Assembly: GCA_022763185.1 (NCBI GenBank)
Contig: JALEGL010000006.1
Location: forward strand, 186,001-250,000
Direction: 5' to 3'
Length of the DNA stretch: 64,000 bases
From: a bacterium
GTDB taxonomy: Bacteria > Bdellovibrionota_G > JALEGL01
Made by a program: the position numbers and the translations under genes. Positions 45,040-54,237 of this stretch are shown one piece after another. Each line of letters opens with the position of its first letter. Positions within the stretch are counted from its first letter, which is position 1. Under the pieces are notes generated by a model. That model made no database searches. It had not been told where the DNA came from and saw nothing but the letters and a program-made list of their open reading frames with translations.

Positions 45040-45618
45040 ATGATATATATTGTGCTCGCTTTACTCTTGTTATGTGTTGGAATTTTACTTGGAATTTACA
45101 ACCGTTTGGTACGTTTAAAAAACAGGTATAAAAATGCTTTTTCACAAATAGATGTCCAGTTAAAACGCCGATATGATCTTATTCCTAATTTAGTAGAAGT
45201 CAGTAAAAAATATATGGAACATGAAAAAGAGACTTTAACGGCTGTTATTCAAGCTAGACAACAAGCTTCTGGTATTGCGAATCAATTAAAAAATAATTTA
45301 GGTGATAGCGGTTTGTTGGATAAACTATCGCAAGCAGAAAGTTCATTAAGTTCAGGTTTAGGGCGTTTATTTGCAGTTATGGAAAATTACCCAGAGTTAA
45401 AAGCCAATGAAAGCATGGCACAATTATCCGAAGAACTCAAAAGCACTGAGAATAAAATTTCATTTTCACGGCAATCTTACAATGATGCTGTGATGGTTTA
45501 CAATACTGCAAGAGAAGTTTTTCCCAATAATATGATTGCAGGTATGTTTGCTTTTAATCCAGTTGCACAGCTTAAGATTGCTGAACAAGAGCGCAACACG
45601 CCAAAAGTTAAATTTTAG
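45040..45618 (+). CDS. LemA family membrane protein
   Basis: Single-pass membrane protein of 192 residues. It has an N-terminal hydrophobic helix (IYIVLALLLLCVGILLGIY) and then the LemA pattern: YNRLVRLKNRYKNAFSQIDVQLKRRYDLIPNLVEVSKKYMEHE, and further on YNDAVMVYNTAREVFPNNMIAGMFAF. LemA function is not well defined. It is often encoded next to membrane peptidases of the M48 (HtpX-like) family, as here: the peptidase gene starts 2 bases after this stop. Confidence 0.93.
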   Translation: MIYIVLALLLLCVGILLGIYNRLVRLKNRYKNAFSQIDVQLKRRYDLIPNLVEVSKKYMEHEKETLTAVIQARQQASGIANQLKNNLGDSGLLDKLSQAESSLSSGLGRLFAVMENYPELKANESMAQLSEELKSTENKISFSRQSYNDAVMVYNTAREVFPNNMIAGMFAFNPVAQLKIAEQERNTPKVKF

Positions 45619-45620
45619 CT

Positions 45621-47465
45621 TTGGATTTTTTTAGTCAACAAAGAAAAAGAAAACAAGTATCTAAACTGTATATTGTTTTATTTATCACGGCTGTCGTACT
45701 GATAGATATTGCTTTATGTTTGTGTTCAGATTGGGTGCTAAAGAGTTATGTTGATGGTCGGTTTCAACGATATTTTCTTATCAGCGGTGTATTTTTTATT
45801 GGTTTAAGTATTTCGTTTCTAAAAATGCGTTTGGGGCCAGCCTCTGATGCCAACAGTATCATGAAGTACCTTGGTGCCAAATCGCTTTTGGATAAAGATC
45901 TAAGCCAAAAAGAATTGATTTTAAAAAATTGTGTTGAAGAAATGGCCATTGCTTCAGGAGTACCATGCCCAAATATGTATTGCTTTGAAAATGAAACGGG
46001 CATGAATGCTATGGCAAGTGGCTATAGCATTCATGACAGTGCCATTGCTATTACCCAAGGCTGTTTAGATCATCTTAACCGAGATGAACTTCAGGCAGTC
46101 ATTGCGCATGAGTTTGGCCATATATTATCTGGAGATACGCGTATCAATATGTTGATGATGGCAGCTTTAAATAGCATCAGTTCAATTTATTTGTTTGGAA
46201 AGTTTTTAGTCTATCCAGGTAAAAAAACATTTCGCGGTAAAGGTGGAGTGTATCAAATTTTTCTTGGTCTGCTTTTGATGGTGATAGGGAGTTTAGGACA
46301 AATGTTTTCTAAGATCATAAAAGCAGCTTTGTCCCGGCAAAGAGAATTTCTTGCTGATGCTTTGTCTGTTCAATTTACTCGAAACCCCAGTGCATTAACT
46401 GGGGCATTAAAAAAAATTGGTGGTGATCGATGGGGCTCACAGGTGTTTAATCCTAAGATTGAAAAAGTGAGTCATATGATGTTTTGTGAGCTTCATTTAA
46501 GTCAAAACTTTTTATTGCCGATCATGGCTTCTCACCCAAGTTTAGAAGATAGAATAAGGGTCTATGAAAAAAAATTTGATGGTGTTTTCCCTCAAACCAG
46601 AAAAAAAGAAGTTTCTCCCGGTGTAGAGTCACAATGGCTGCAAGACAAACCCTCTATTTTACTGGGTGGTATGATTTCACCCATTGATACCGTGTATGCA
46701 GCCCATTTTTTAAAAGATTTAAACCTAAAAGATTACCGTTGGCTAAGATCTAAAGAGCAGTTAAAAGCAAAACTCTGTGCCATATACAGTTCAAAAAACG
46801 AAGCTGTATTTTTGCTACAAAAAAAGCTTTTAAACAAGTATTTATCAGAAGATGAGCTGAAAACCTATAGCATGGCTAGGGATTTTTTTAATAAGCATAG
46901 CTACAATGAAAAGATAGGTATTCAAGATTTACTTATCCCTATACTTAAAAAACAAAGACATGATCTCTTGTTTGAAATCAACAGTCTATTAAAAAAAGTA
47001 ATTGATTGTGATGGGAAAATATCTTTGTTTGAGTGTGTTGCATATCAAATTTTTAAATTAAACTGTATACCCAACAAAGTTTCTCACAATAAAACTCAGT
47101 TAAAAACAGACGAAGCCTTGGTGATTGTTTTATCCAGTTTAAGTTATGCCTCAATAAGCAAAGATCCGGTTGAACAAAAACAAGCATTTTTATCGGGGAT
47201 CACTTTTTTCTATCGTCATGGACAATATGAGTTGTTTAAAAAAGATGAGTTTAGTCATAACTTATTGTTGCAAGCCTTAGAAAATTTAAAAAAACTGGCT
47301 TTTTATGAACGGCAAAAATTATTGGCTGCATGCTATAAAATCATAAGTTATGATCACAATGTTTCTGAAAAGCAAGCAAGTATTGTACGTCTTTTAGGCG
47401 AGTATTTAGAAATTCCAATGCCTATATCTACGTATCAAAGCTTATTGACGGCTCAAAGGGTATAG
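45621..47465 (+). CDS. M48 family (HtpX-like) membrane metallopeptidase with long C-terminal domain
   Basis: Membrane zinc peptidase of 614 residues. The start is a TTG 2 bases after the LemA stop. Two hydrophobic helices (residues ~17-40 and ~50-65) precede the catalytic domain. The zinc motif is VIAHEFGHILSGD near residue 162. The third ligand is likely in SRQREFLADALSVQFT near 240 (family ExxxD pattern), with more hydrophobic segments between. After about residue 340 comes a long soluble extension of some 270 residues, mostly helical and unassigned, which makes the protein about twice the size of HtpX. The likely role is membrane protein quality control together with LemA. Confidence 0.88.
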   Translation: MDFFSQQRKRKQVSKLYIVLFITAVVLIDIALCLCSDWVLKSYVDGRFQRYFLISGVFFIGLSISFLKMRLGPASDANSIMKYLGAKSLLDKDLSQKELILKNCVEEMAIASGVPCPNMYCFENETGMNAMASGYSIHDSAIAITQGCLDHLNRDELQAVIAHEFGHILSGDTRINMLMMAALNSISSIYLFGKFLVYPGKKTFRGKGGVYQIFLGLLLMVIGSLGQMFSKIIKAALSRQREFLADALSVQFTRNPSALTGALKKIGGDRWGSQVFNPKIEKVSHMMFCELHLSQNFLLPIMASHPSLEDRIRVYEKKFDGVFPQTRKKEVSPGVESQWLQDKPSILLGGMISPIDTVYAAHFLKDLNLKDYRWLRSKEQLKAKLCAIYSSKNEAVFLLQKKLLNKYLSEDELKTYSMARDFFNKHSYNEKIGIQDLLIPILKKQRHDLLFEINSLLKKVIDCDGKISLFECVAYQIFKLNCIPNKVSHNKTQLKTDEALVIVLSSLSYASISKDPVEQKQAFLSGITFFYRHGQYELFKKDEFSHNLLLQALENLKKLAFYERQKLLAACYKIISYDHNVSEKQASIVRLLGEYLEIPMPISTYQSLLTAQRV

Positions 47466-47480
47466 TCTTGATTGATTTGA

Positions 47481-48158
47481 TTAAAGCTTTGTTTTAAACT
47501 CTATTCCTAAACCCAAGCCACTTTTGTCTGTTGAAAAACCGTTGTATCTGTATTCAGCAACAGCGTACATTTTTTTATAAATATTAATCCCCAATTGATG
47601 TTCAGTTACTGTTGTTGTTGAACCATCAATGAAGTTATGGTCAAAAAAACCAGACAAGTACATGCGCTTACTTAAGGTTTTGGGGAAAAGTAGCCAATAA
47701 TAATAATGTTCTAATTGCCAGGTGTAACCAGAAAGACTGTTAAATTGTAGTGGAAACCAGTTGAGAGTATAGTTAAGATAAAGAGATTTAAAAAAGTTTC
47801 TTAAGGCTTGTGTTTGTGAGATTTTCCAACCTATGCCTGTGCGTAAGGTGTCGTTATCAGTGCCGCCAGCAAGTGCCCATTGGTTTACCCAGTGTAAAGG
47901 AGCGTTATTAAATATTGACCAATAGATATTTTGTTCACTGTAAAAACTTGCAATATCTTCATTGCTTTGACCAAACTGAGACTCAAAGTTAGTAAACGAA
48001 AAATAACTCAGTTTTGATGAAAAGTTAATTCCTAACTCTAAAGTATAAACACTCAGATTTCTTGTGTCATATGGGTAAAGATTGAAGTTGGCAAATCCTG
48101 AGGACTTGGCCAATACACATGAAGAAAATAAAACAAGGCAAGTTAACAAATGTTTCAT
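47481..48158 (-). CDS. Probable outer-membrane beta-barrel protein
   Basis: I chose the ATG at 48158, which gives a clean signal peptide (MKHLLTCLVLFSSCVLA) and 225 residues. The mature part is a succession of short amphipathic, aromatic-rich strands (LSYFSFTNFESQFG, SLYLNYTLNWFPLQFN, WQLEHYYYWLLF, YAVAEYRYNGF), the composition of a small 8-12 strand outer-membrane barrel. No family is recognised. It converges with the M48 gene (15-base gap). Confidence 0.62.
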   Translation of the reverse strand: MKHLLTCLVLFSSCVLAKSSGFANFNLYPYDTRNLSVYTLELGINFSSKLSYFSFTNFESQFGQSNEDIASFYSEQNIYWSIFNNAPLHWVNQWALAGGTDNDTLRTGIGWKISQTQALRNFFKSLYLNYTLNWFPLQFNSLSGYTWQLEHYYYWLLFPKTLSKRMYLSGFFDHNFIDGSTTTVTEHQLGINIYKKMYAVAEYRYNGFSTDKSGLGLGIEFKTKL

Positions 48159-48230
48159 AAAACACGAAAATAGCAAAAAGTACTTTGTTCGTAAACTACA
48201 AACGTATCTTACCTTCTATATATATTATAA

Positions 48231-49196
48231 CTATGAATGCGTGGGTAAGGGCGTGGGTTGATTTTTAGAAATAGTCTGTAGTTCTTTGGGTAACTGAAAC
48301 AAGACGTCTTCTTTGATAAAATTAAAATCTTCTTCTTTGAACCCTAAGGGTTTGAGTTGTTCAACAACCTCTTGAACCAGATATTCTGGAGCAGAAGCAC
48401 CGGCGGTTAAACCAATGATTTTTTTATCGTTGATCCAAGATGCTTGAATCTGATTAGCAGAGTCTATCAAGTAACCAGGGACACCAAGACTGCTGGCCAG
48501 CTCAGCCAATCGTTTTGAGTTAGAGCTGTTTTGTGAACCAATAACCAATAAGAGATCAATACCAGCTTTAACCAGTGCCCTTACTGCATCTTGTCGATTT
48601 TGTGTGGCATAGCAAATATCACCTTTGGGTGGTGTGGTTAGCTTAGGATATTTTTCTTTTAAGGCATCAATTAGAAATTTAGCCTCATCCACACTTAATG
48701 TTGTCTGGGTCAGTGCAACAACTTTTTCAGGATTAATGTTTTTTAAGTGCTCTATATCGGCTAAGGAACCCACAATCTGAATAATATCAGGAGCTTCACC
48801 AAAGGTACCTTCAACCTCTTCATGTTCTTTGTGACCAATAAGAACGATTGAATAATTTAACTTCTTGTATTTATGAACTTCTGAGTGAACTTTGGTGACC
48901 AAAGGACAGGTTGCATCAATAATTTTCAGTTGTTTAGCTTTTGCTTCTTCTCTTACTTGCGGAGAGACGCCGTGAGCACTAAAAATAACTCTGGCATTTT
49001 GCGGAGCTTCAGATAATTCTTCAATAAAAACAACACCTTGATCTTTAAATGATTGAACAACTGATTGGTTATGAACAATTTCTTTTCTAACATACAAAGG
49101 CGTGCCATAATGTTTTAAGGCAAGATCAACAATATCAACAGCACGGACAACGCCAGCACAAAATCCACGAGGTGAAGCTAGGAGAAGTTTTTTCAT
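48231..49196 (-). CDS. ispH: 4-hydroxy-3-methylbut-2-enyl diphosphate reductase
   Basis: Last enzyme of the non-mevalonate (MEP) pathway: produces IPP and DMAPP with a [4Fe-4S] cluster. The ATG at 49196 gives 321 residues beginning MKKLLLASPRGFCAGVVRAV. Longer in-frame starts would run through the divergent HEAT gene. The three cluster cysteines are visible in GFCAGV, IDATCPLVTKVH and DICYATQNRQDAV, with the TQTTLS and SQNSSNSKRL motifs. It starts back-to-back with the HEAT gene; the two start codons share bases. Confidence 0.96.
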   Translation of the reverse strand: MKKLLLASPRGFCAGVVRAVDIVDLALKHYGTPLYVRKEIVHNQSVVQSFKDQGVVFIEELSEAPQNARVIFSAHGVSPQVREEAKAKQLKIIDATCPLVTKVHSEVHKYKKLNYSIVLIGHKEHEEVEGTFGEAPDIIQIVGSLADIEHLKNINPEKVVALTQTTLSVDEAKFLIDALKEKYPKLTTPPKGDICYATQNRQDAVRALVKAGIDLLLVIGSQNSSNSKRLAELASSLGVPGYLIDSANQIQASWINDKKIIGLTAGASAPEYLVQEVVEQLKPLGFKEEDFNFIKEDVLFQLPKELQTISKNQPTPLPTHS

Positions 49197-49989
49197 GATG
49201 ATTACTATTAGAAGAGATTTAAGATGGATGCAAGCTTTGTTTTTGTTCTTTTCACTGACACTGTATAAGTCAGTAAAAGCCAATGAACATCAGCTATTGA
49301 CCCATAAGTTAAAAAAAATTTTTACCGATGCTCAGCATAAAAAAGACTTTTCAAAAGAATATACTCAACTCAATACGCTATCAGAACAAGAAAAAAAGGC
49401 TTTATTGGTGGTCTGGGAATCTCCAGCTTATCCATGGAAGTGGCGCTGGTTGAGCGTGATGTATATGGCAGAACATATGATGCCTGAAGCAGAAAAAATA
49501 ATTATTCAAGGGCTTCAAGATCCACTGTTTTTAATTCGCTTAGCCAGTATTAAAGCCCTAGCATCACAAACAGACCTTAAAACCTATCATCCATATTTAA
49601 TTTCATGTTTGAAAGATGATTCTTTGGTTGTTAGAAAAGCGGCGATTCAAGCCTTATCTGTGCAGCCCAGTCAAAAAGTGATTCAAGCCATAGAGAAAGC
49701 TATGTTTGATGACAAGAATCGTTTACAAAATGAACAAGATTTAATGGGTATTTTAAAAAGTATGCTGGATGTCATTGTGCAGTACAATGATAAACAATCA
49801 ATTCATACCTTAGCCAAGCTTATTCAAAGAACAAACATGCAGTCTCAATTTAAAATTCACGTATGCAATGCTTTTAAAAGTTTGGTTGAAAATAATGCGT
49901 TATCAATAAAAAAATCTAATTTTGATCAGCAGAGTGATTGCGCATACCACTGGCAACGATGGTATACCAAGCATCAAAGTTCAATATAA
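49195..49989 (+). CDS. Exported HEAT-repeat protein, unknown function
   Basis: A 264-residue protein with an N-terminal signal-like segment (RWMQALFLFFSLTLYKSVKA) and at least two HEAT-type repeats near residues 98-165, such as FLIRLASIKALAS and LVVRKAAIQALSV. Such repeats are protein-binding scaffolds. An AGGAGAAG site lies 8 bases before the ATG at 49195. Its start codon overlaps that of divergent ispH, so its promoter must lie inside ispH. No partner can be named. Confidence 0.72.
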   Translation: MMITIRRDLRWMQALFLFFSLTLYKSVKANEHQLLTHKLKKIFTDAQHKKDFSKEYTQLNTLSEQEKKALLVVWESPAYPWKWRWLSVMYMAEHMMPEAEKIIIQGLQDPLFLIRLASIKALASQTDLKTYHPYLISCLKDDSLVVRKAAIQALSVQPSQKVIQAIEKAMFDDKNRLQNEQDLMGILKSMLDVIVQYNDKQSIHTLAKLIQRTNMQSQFKIHVCNAFKSLVENNALSIKKSNFDQQSDCAYHWQRWYTKHQSSI

Positions 49990-50099
49990 TTTTATGGCTT
50001 GATATCACGCCAAACTTTGGCTCTGTGATTCAGGTAAAAATACATGGGGATTTTAAGCGATGATTTACAGGCTTTACTGCGGAATTTTTAAGTAAAAAT

Positions 50100-51638
50100 C
50101 TAATTCTTTTTAACACTCATGATATTGAGGGTATTGGTTTCTTGAGAAAAAAGAATGCCTAAGGTGTAGCCAGATTCAGAAAAATAATAGCTATGCGTAT
50201 CTTTAAAATAGTTTTCTGGCTTTTCTGCGATAGCACTAAGTCTAGTGCTGATAGCCAAAATGGTTTTAACCCTTAGGTTTTTGATGGCTTTAGCAATAGG
50301 TTGATTAAAGAAAAATATGGGTGGGTTTTTTTCTATTGAAGCTACGCTGGTTAATGAAGAGATTTTTTGTTGGGAGCTTTCTTTTTCAGTTAGAAAGGCA
50401 CTGATTCTCTTGCTGGTTGATTGAATAAAGCTTGGAGGAGAGGTAAAAGCGGCTTTAAGGAGCGCTTTTTTTTGATAGATAAACCAGCCTGATAATAGGT
50501 AAAGTATAAGCACTAAAAAAGTATGAATATACTTTTCAAGTAGAGATGGAGCGATCTTCCAAGGAGTAAGTTTCTTTAATTTTGAGCTTTTGGAGTATTT
50601 TGAATGATTAAATTGACCATGCTTATTGTCATTAAATTGATCAAAAGAGACATAAGCGCTGTTTTTTTGCAGAGCTTCATTCAAAGTCTCTTTCAACCTC
50701 GGTTCATAGAAGACTGTACTTAAAAATGAGATCATGTCAGCATGGTTTACACTACCATAGCGATCCAGTAAGAAGTTTTCTAACTCTACACCAAAGTCTA
50801 GAGCACTTTGATAGCGGGTTTGTAAATTTTTATCCAAAGCTTTCATGATAATATCAGAGAGCTCATGGGGTACCTTGCTGTTAATAATGTGTGGAGGGGC
50901 AATTTTAGCTTGGCGCACTTTTTTAATGAGCTCCATGGGTTCATTGGCTGTGTAACAGGAGTGCAGTGTTAACAGCTCCCATAGGACAATGCCCACTGCA
51001 AAAACATCTGATCTAGGATCAATAGCTTTTCCTGAAGCTTGTTCTGGAGACATATAAGAAAACTTTCCTTTAAGGATTCCTTTTTCTTCATCTCCAGGTT
51101 TGGCAATGGCTTTGGCAATACCAAAGTCTAAAATTTTTATGCTCCCATCAAAAGAAATCATGATGTTTTGCGGTGAGATGTCTCTATGTACAATTTGTAA
51201 AGGACGTTGATAATGGTCACACTTATTATGTGCATAATCAAGAGCATGTAGAGTTTGGCAGGCGATATGAATGCATAAAGCCACTGGAAGAGCTTTTTTT
51301 TGAATAATGCACGCCCGAAGAATAGATTTTAAATCTTTCCCTTCTAAATATTCCATGGCTAGAAAGTATTGGTTGTCTATGACTCCAAAATCGTAGATAG
51401 GAATAATATTTGGGTGGTTTAAAATTGAGGCTAAGCTAGCTTCTTGGATAAACATATTAACCAAGCTTTTATTTTGTGAGAATTTGGTGAGCATGCGTTT
51501 AAGTGCAAAACGTTTATTGGGATGCTTTTTATGGTGAGCAAGAAAAACCTCTGCCATCCCACCGGTGCCGACTTTCTCAGAGAGTATATAGTTGCCAAGT
51601 TGTTCTTTTGCTTCTGACACTAATTTTTCTCTACGCAT
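50100..51638 (-). CDS. Membrane-anchored serine/threonine protein kinase
   Basis: Hanks-type kinase of 512 residues. The kinase domain is at residues ~16-300, with the glycine loop VGTGGMAEVF, the ATP lysine in FALKRML near 47, the catalytic loop VHRDISPQN near 149, DFG in ILDFGIAKA near 168 and the APE-like SYMSPEQASG near 192. One membrane helix follows at about residues 367-388 (TFLVLILYLLSGWFIY), with a C-terminal part of about 120 residues that should lie outside the cytoplasm and may sense a signal. The HRDISPQN variant is common in myxobacteria and Bdellovibrio-like bacteria. The FHA regulator nearby is a plausible partner. Confidence 0.93.
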   Translation of the reverse strand: MRREKLVSEAKEQLGNYILSEKVGTGGMAEVFLAHHKKHPNKRFALKRMLTKFSQNKSLVNMFIQEASLASILNHPNIIPIYDFGVIDNQYFLAMEYLEGKDLKSILRACIIQKKALPVALCIHIACQTLHALDYAHNKCDHYQRPLQIVHRDISPQNIMISFDGSIKILDFGIAKAIAKPGDEEKGILKGKFSYMSPEQASGKAIDPRSDVFAVGIVLWELLTLHSCYTANEPMELIKKVRQAKIAPPHIINSKVPHELSDIIMKALDKNLQTRYQSALDFGVELENFLLDRYGSVNHADMISFLSTVFYEPRLKETLNEALQKNSAYVSFDQFNDNKHGQFNHSKYSKSSKLKKLTPWKIAPSLLEKYIHTFLVLILYLLSGWFIYQKKALLKAAFTSPPSFIQSTSKRISAFLTEKESSQQKISSLTSVASIEKNPPIFFFNQPIAKAIKNLRVKTILAISTRLSAIAEKPENYFKDTHSYYFSESGYTLGILFSQETNTLNIMSVKKN

Positions 51639-51647
51639 TCATCGCCG

Positions 51648-52163
51648 TTAAGCTCTAGATTGTGCTAAATAGCTTTGAATTTCCTGGAGAAGGTTTTTTT
51701 GTATTTCGCCTCCAGGCTTGGTTTCAACCCAACGGTACAAAGAGCCTTGAAAATCAAGCTGTCCTGAAATTACATCGGTATAATACTGTTCTTTTGAGTC
51801 AATGGTGATTACAGTTCCTTGTTTACTGGGCTGAACAGTAAATTTCATTTTATACCTAATTTTATACGGTATTTTTGAGTTCCCATAACCAGAAAATAAC
51901 CTTGAAGATTTGCCTGTAATCCAATCAGTTATGATGAGCCCATGTTCACGTCGATTAACCAATATAGGCGTATTGAGGTTATTAAGGACTTCATTGGTTG
52001 CTGCCCAAGTATCTTTATAACTGTAACCATAAATTTGTTGTGTACTATGAGCGGCAGTGTCATTTTTTTTAACGTAGGGTTCTGCAAACTGTTTTTTTGA
52101 GTTAGAGCATGCACTCAAAGCCAAGAAAACAAAAGCAGTCATAAAAAAACTTAATCTTCTCAT
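51648..52163 (-). CDS. Lipoprotein, possibly BamC/NlpB-like
   Basis: Start chosen at the ATG at 52163, giving 171 residues with a lipoprotein signal ending LALSAC. The mature domain has a pattern seen in BamC-like and related small lipoproteins: YGYSYKDTWAATNEVL followed by LIITDWITG, basic-aromatic strands and a final helix. I can support a lipoprotein; the BamC-type fold is a guess. It precedes the Ser/Thr kinase gene by 9 bases, so the two are probably cotranscribed. Confidence 0.68.
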   Translation of the reverse strand: MRRLSFFMTAFVFLALSACSNSKKQFAEPYVKKNDTAAHSTQQIYGYSYKDTWAATNEVLNNLNTPILVNRREHGLIITDWITGKSSRLFSGYGNSKIPYKIRYKMKFTVQPSKQGTVITIDSKEQYYTDVISGQLDFQGSLYRWVETKPGGEIQKNLLQEIQSYLAQSRA

Positions 52164-52214
52164 ACTTACCATTATGGCATCTAAAATGCCTGGAGCCAAG
52201 TTTCAAGGCATGCT

Positions 52215-52517
52215 ATGAACATATTTATTATGAATAAAAGCGATCTGGTAGAAGTTCTCTATAAACAGCAAAAAAAAAGAGGGATTTCAAAAGCAGCCAT
52301 AAAAGATTTTTTAGAAAGCATGACTGACCAAATGGTCTACATGTTAAAAAGGCATAAAAAAATAAGTCATCCAGGCATAGGTGTTTTACAGGTCAAAAGA
52401 CGTCTAAAAAGACTGGCAAGAAACCCTAGAACTGGAGAAAGCATTGAAGTCAAAGAAAAAAAACAGGTTGTGTTTAGACCTTCTTCCAAGGTTAAAAGAG
52501 AGCTCAATGAAGTTTAG
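52215..52517 (+). CDS. HU/IHF-family DNA-binding protein
   Basis: A 100-residue histone-like protein. The N-terminal dimerisation helices begin MNKSDLVEVLYKQQKKRGISKAA. The DNA-binding arm motif RNPRTGESIEV lies near residue 77, followed by VVFRPSSKVKREL. It is more basic than standard HU. The start may be the ATG at 52215 (with AAGG 6 bases ahead) or at 52230. Its 3' end overlaps the convergent FHA regulator gene by 4 bases. A second divergent HU-like gene lies at 60765-61046. Confidence 0.85.
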   Translation: MNIFIMNKSDLVEVLYKQQKKRGISKAAIKDFLESMTDQMVYMLKRHKKISHPGIGVLQVKRRLKRLARNPRTGESIEVKEKKQVVFRPSSKVKRELNEV

Positions 52518-54139
52518 TTTTCTAGTTGATACTTTTTAATTTTTTCGTGTAGAGTAGATTTGGCAATTCCCAATTTTTTTGCAGTTTCAGTTTTGTTCCA
52601 ATTATTATTATTAAGTTCTTCAAGAATAATCTCTTTTTCAACATCTTTTAGGGTTTTGGATACTTTGGGTATCCTATTGAGTGTGCTATCAAATTCATAG
52701 GCCGTTTTATCAGCAATTCCTAGTGGGGAGAAATTGATATGCTGGCTATCAATTTCAGCGTCCCCAGCAGCTATTTGTGCTCTTTGTACGAGGTTTTTTA
52801 ATTCGCGGACATTACCTGGCCAAGCATGATTTTTTAATTGTTCTAGTGCGTTTTTAGAAATTGAAGTTTTTTGGTTTAGAAAATAATCAACCAGCAAAGG
52901 AATGTCTTCTTTTCGGTTTCTCAGAGGAGGAACGTTGATCGGAATAACAAACAAGCGATAATATAAATCCTCCCTGAACGTTCCTTTTTTTACACATTCA
53001 TGCAGGTTTTGGTGAGTTGCAGCAATAATACGGGTATTGATTGTGATGGTTTTATTGCTGCCTACACGTCTAATTTCATTGTTTTCCAAAACACGCAACA
53101 GTTTGGGTTGGAGTTCAAGAGGAAGCTCTGCAATTTCATCTAAAAAAAGTGTTCCATGGTTGGCTTCTTCAAAAACACCCTTGCGTTGGTTCAGCGCTGA
53201 AGTAAATGCGCCTTTTTCATGGCCAAAAAGTTCACTTTCAATGAGGTCTTTGGCAATGGCACCGCAGTTGAGCGTAATATAACGTTGATGGGCACGATGG
53301 CTTACCTTGTGAATGGCTTTGGCAATTAACTCTTTTCCGCAACCCGTTTCCCCTTGAATTAAAACATTGGCATCTGATTGACTCATGCGTTCAATTAAAG
53401 CAAACATCTGCTGCATGGCTTTATCTTGAGAAATAATCCCATGATATTGTTTGATGGGTAAAGCTTTAATTGTTTCTAAGCTTTCTTCTGTGGAAAATCT
53501 AAAGTTATGTTTACCTACAGAAATGATGGCACCATCAACGAGCGGAGCTTCAAGAATTTTTTTATTGTTGAGTAAAGTGCCATTGGTACTGTTAAGGTCT
53601 TTGAGATGAAATTGATTGTTTTTGTATTCAAGTTTGCAATGAAAGTTGGAGATATACTCTGAATCAATGACGATGGTGTTGCTGCTGGCTTTACCAATAG
53701 AAATCATACTGTCTTTCAAATCGTATATTTTTTGACTATCCAAGCATTCTAGCTGAGAAAGTTGAGTAACAATTTCCCCGTTATTGGGTTTGTAAGAAAC
53801 CACTTTGGTTGGGGAAGTGTCAATAATTTGGGTTGCTGCTTCAGATCGTTCTTGGCTTTGTAAGAAAAAAATAGTCCACTGACCTATTTTAATACAATCT
53901 TGAGGTCGAATAATGCTACTGCTTATTTTTTTATCATTTAAAAAAGTACCGTTGGTTGATTTATCGGTAATAACAAATTCATGATCATTGTTTTTAGTGA
54001 TGATGAAGTGAACACGTGAAATATCTGCATCGGGGAGGCAAATATCGTTATTTGCAGCTCTTCCAACACTGGTTTGATTTTGTTTAAGTACAACTTGCAT
54101 GGCATCATCTTGGCCTTTTTGTAAATTCAATTGATACAT
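52514..54139 (-). CDS. Sigma-54-dependent activator with two FHA domains
   Basis: Transcription activator of 541 residues. Two FHA phosphothreonine-binding domains come first: residues ~22-100 with VGRAANNDICLPDADISRVH, and ~140-215 with SIGKASSNTIVIDSEYISNFH. The AAA+ domain spans ~235-460, with Walker A GETGCGKELIAKA, Walker B GTLFLDEIAELP and the arginine-containing LRNRKEDIPLL. A Fis-type helix-turn-helix is at the C-terminus (NWNKTETAKKLGIAKSTLHEKI). The sigma-54 contact loop reads GAFTSA instead of GAFTGA. FHA input suggests control by a Ser/Thr kinase, and one is encoded just downstream at 50100-51638. Confidence 0.93.
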   Translation of the reverse strand: MYQLNLQKGQDDAMQVVLKQNQTSVGRAANNDICLPDADISRVHFIITKNNDHEFVITDKSTNGTFLNDKKISSSIIRPQDCIKIGQWTIFFLQSQERSEAATQIIDTSPTKVVSYKPNNGEIVTQLSQLECLDSQKIYDLKDSMISIGKASSNTIVIDSEYISNFHCKLEYKNNQFHLKDLNSTNGTLLNNKKILEAPLVDGAIISVGKHNFRFSTEESLETIKALPIKQYHGIISQDKAMQQMFALIERMSQSDANVLIQGETGCGKELIAKAIHKVSHRAHQRYITLNCGAIAKDLIESELFGHEKGAFTSALNQRKGVFEEANHGTLFLDEIAELPLELQPKLLRVLENNEIRRVGSNKTITINTRIIAATHQNLHECVKKGTFREDLYYRLFVIPINVPPLRNRKEDIPLLVDYFLNQKTSISKNALEQLKNHAWPGNVRELKNLVQRAQIAAGDAEIDSQHINFSPLGIADKTAYEFDSTLNRIPKVSKTLKDVEKEIILEELNNNNWNKTETAKKLGIAKSTLHEKIKKYQLEN

Positions 54140-54237
54140 AGTTTACATCTTAAGAAAAATGTCAGACTCAATAAAGAAAAATAGTCATCAGGTGCATTTT
54201 ATTTGTAATTTTATGTTTTTGCTCTAGGCTAAACTTT

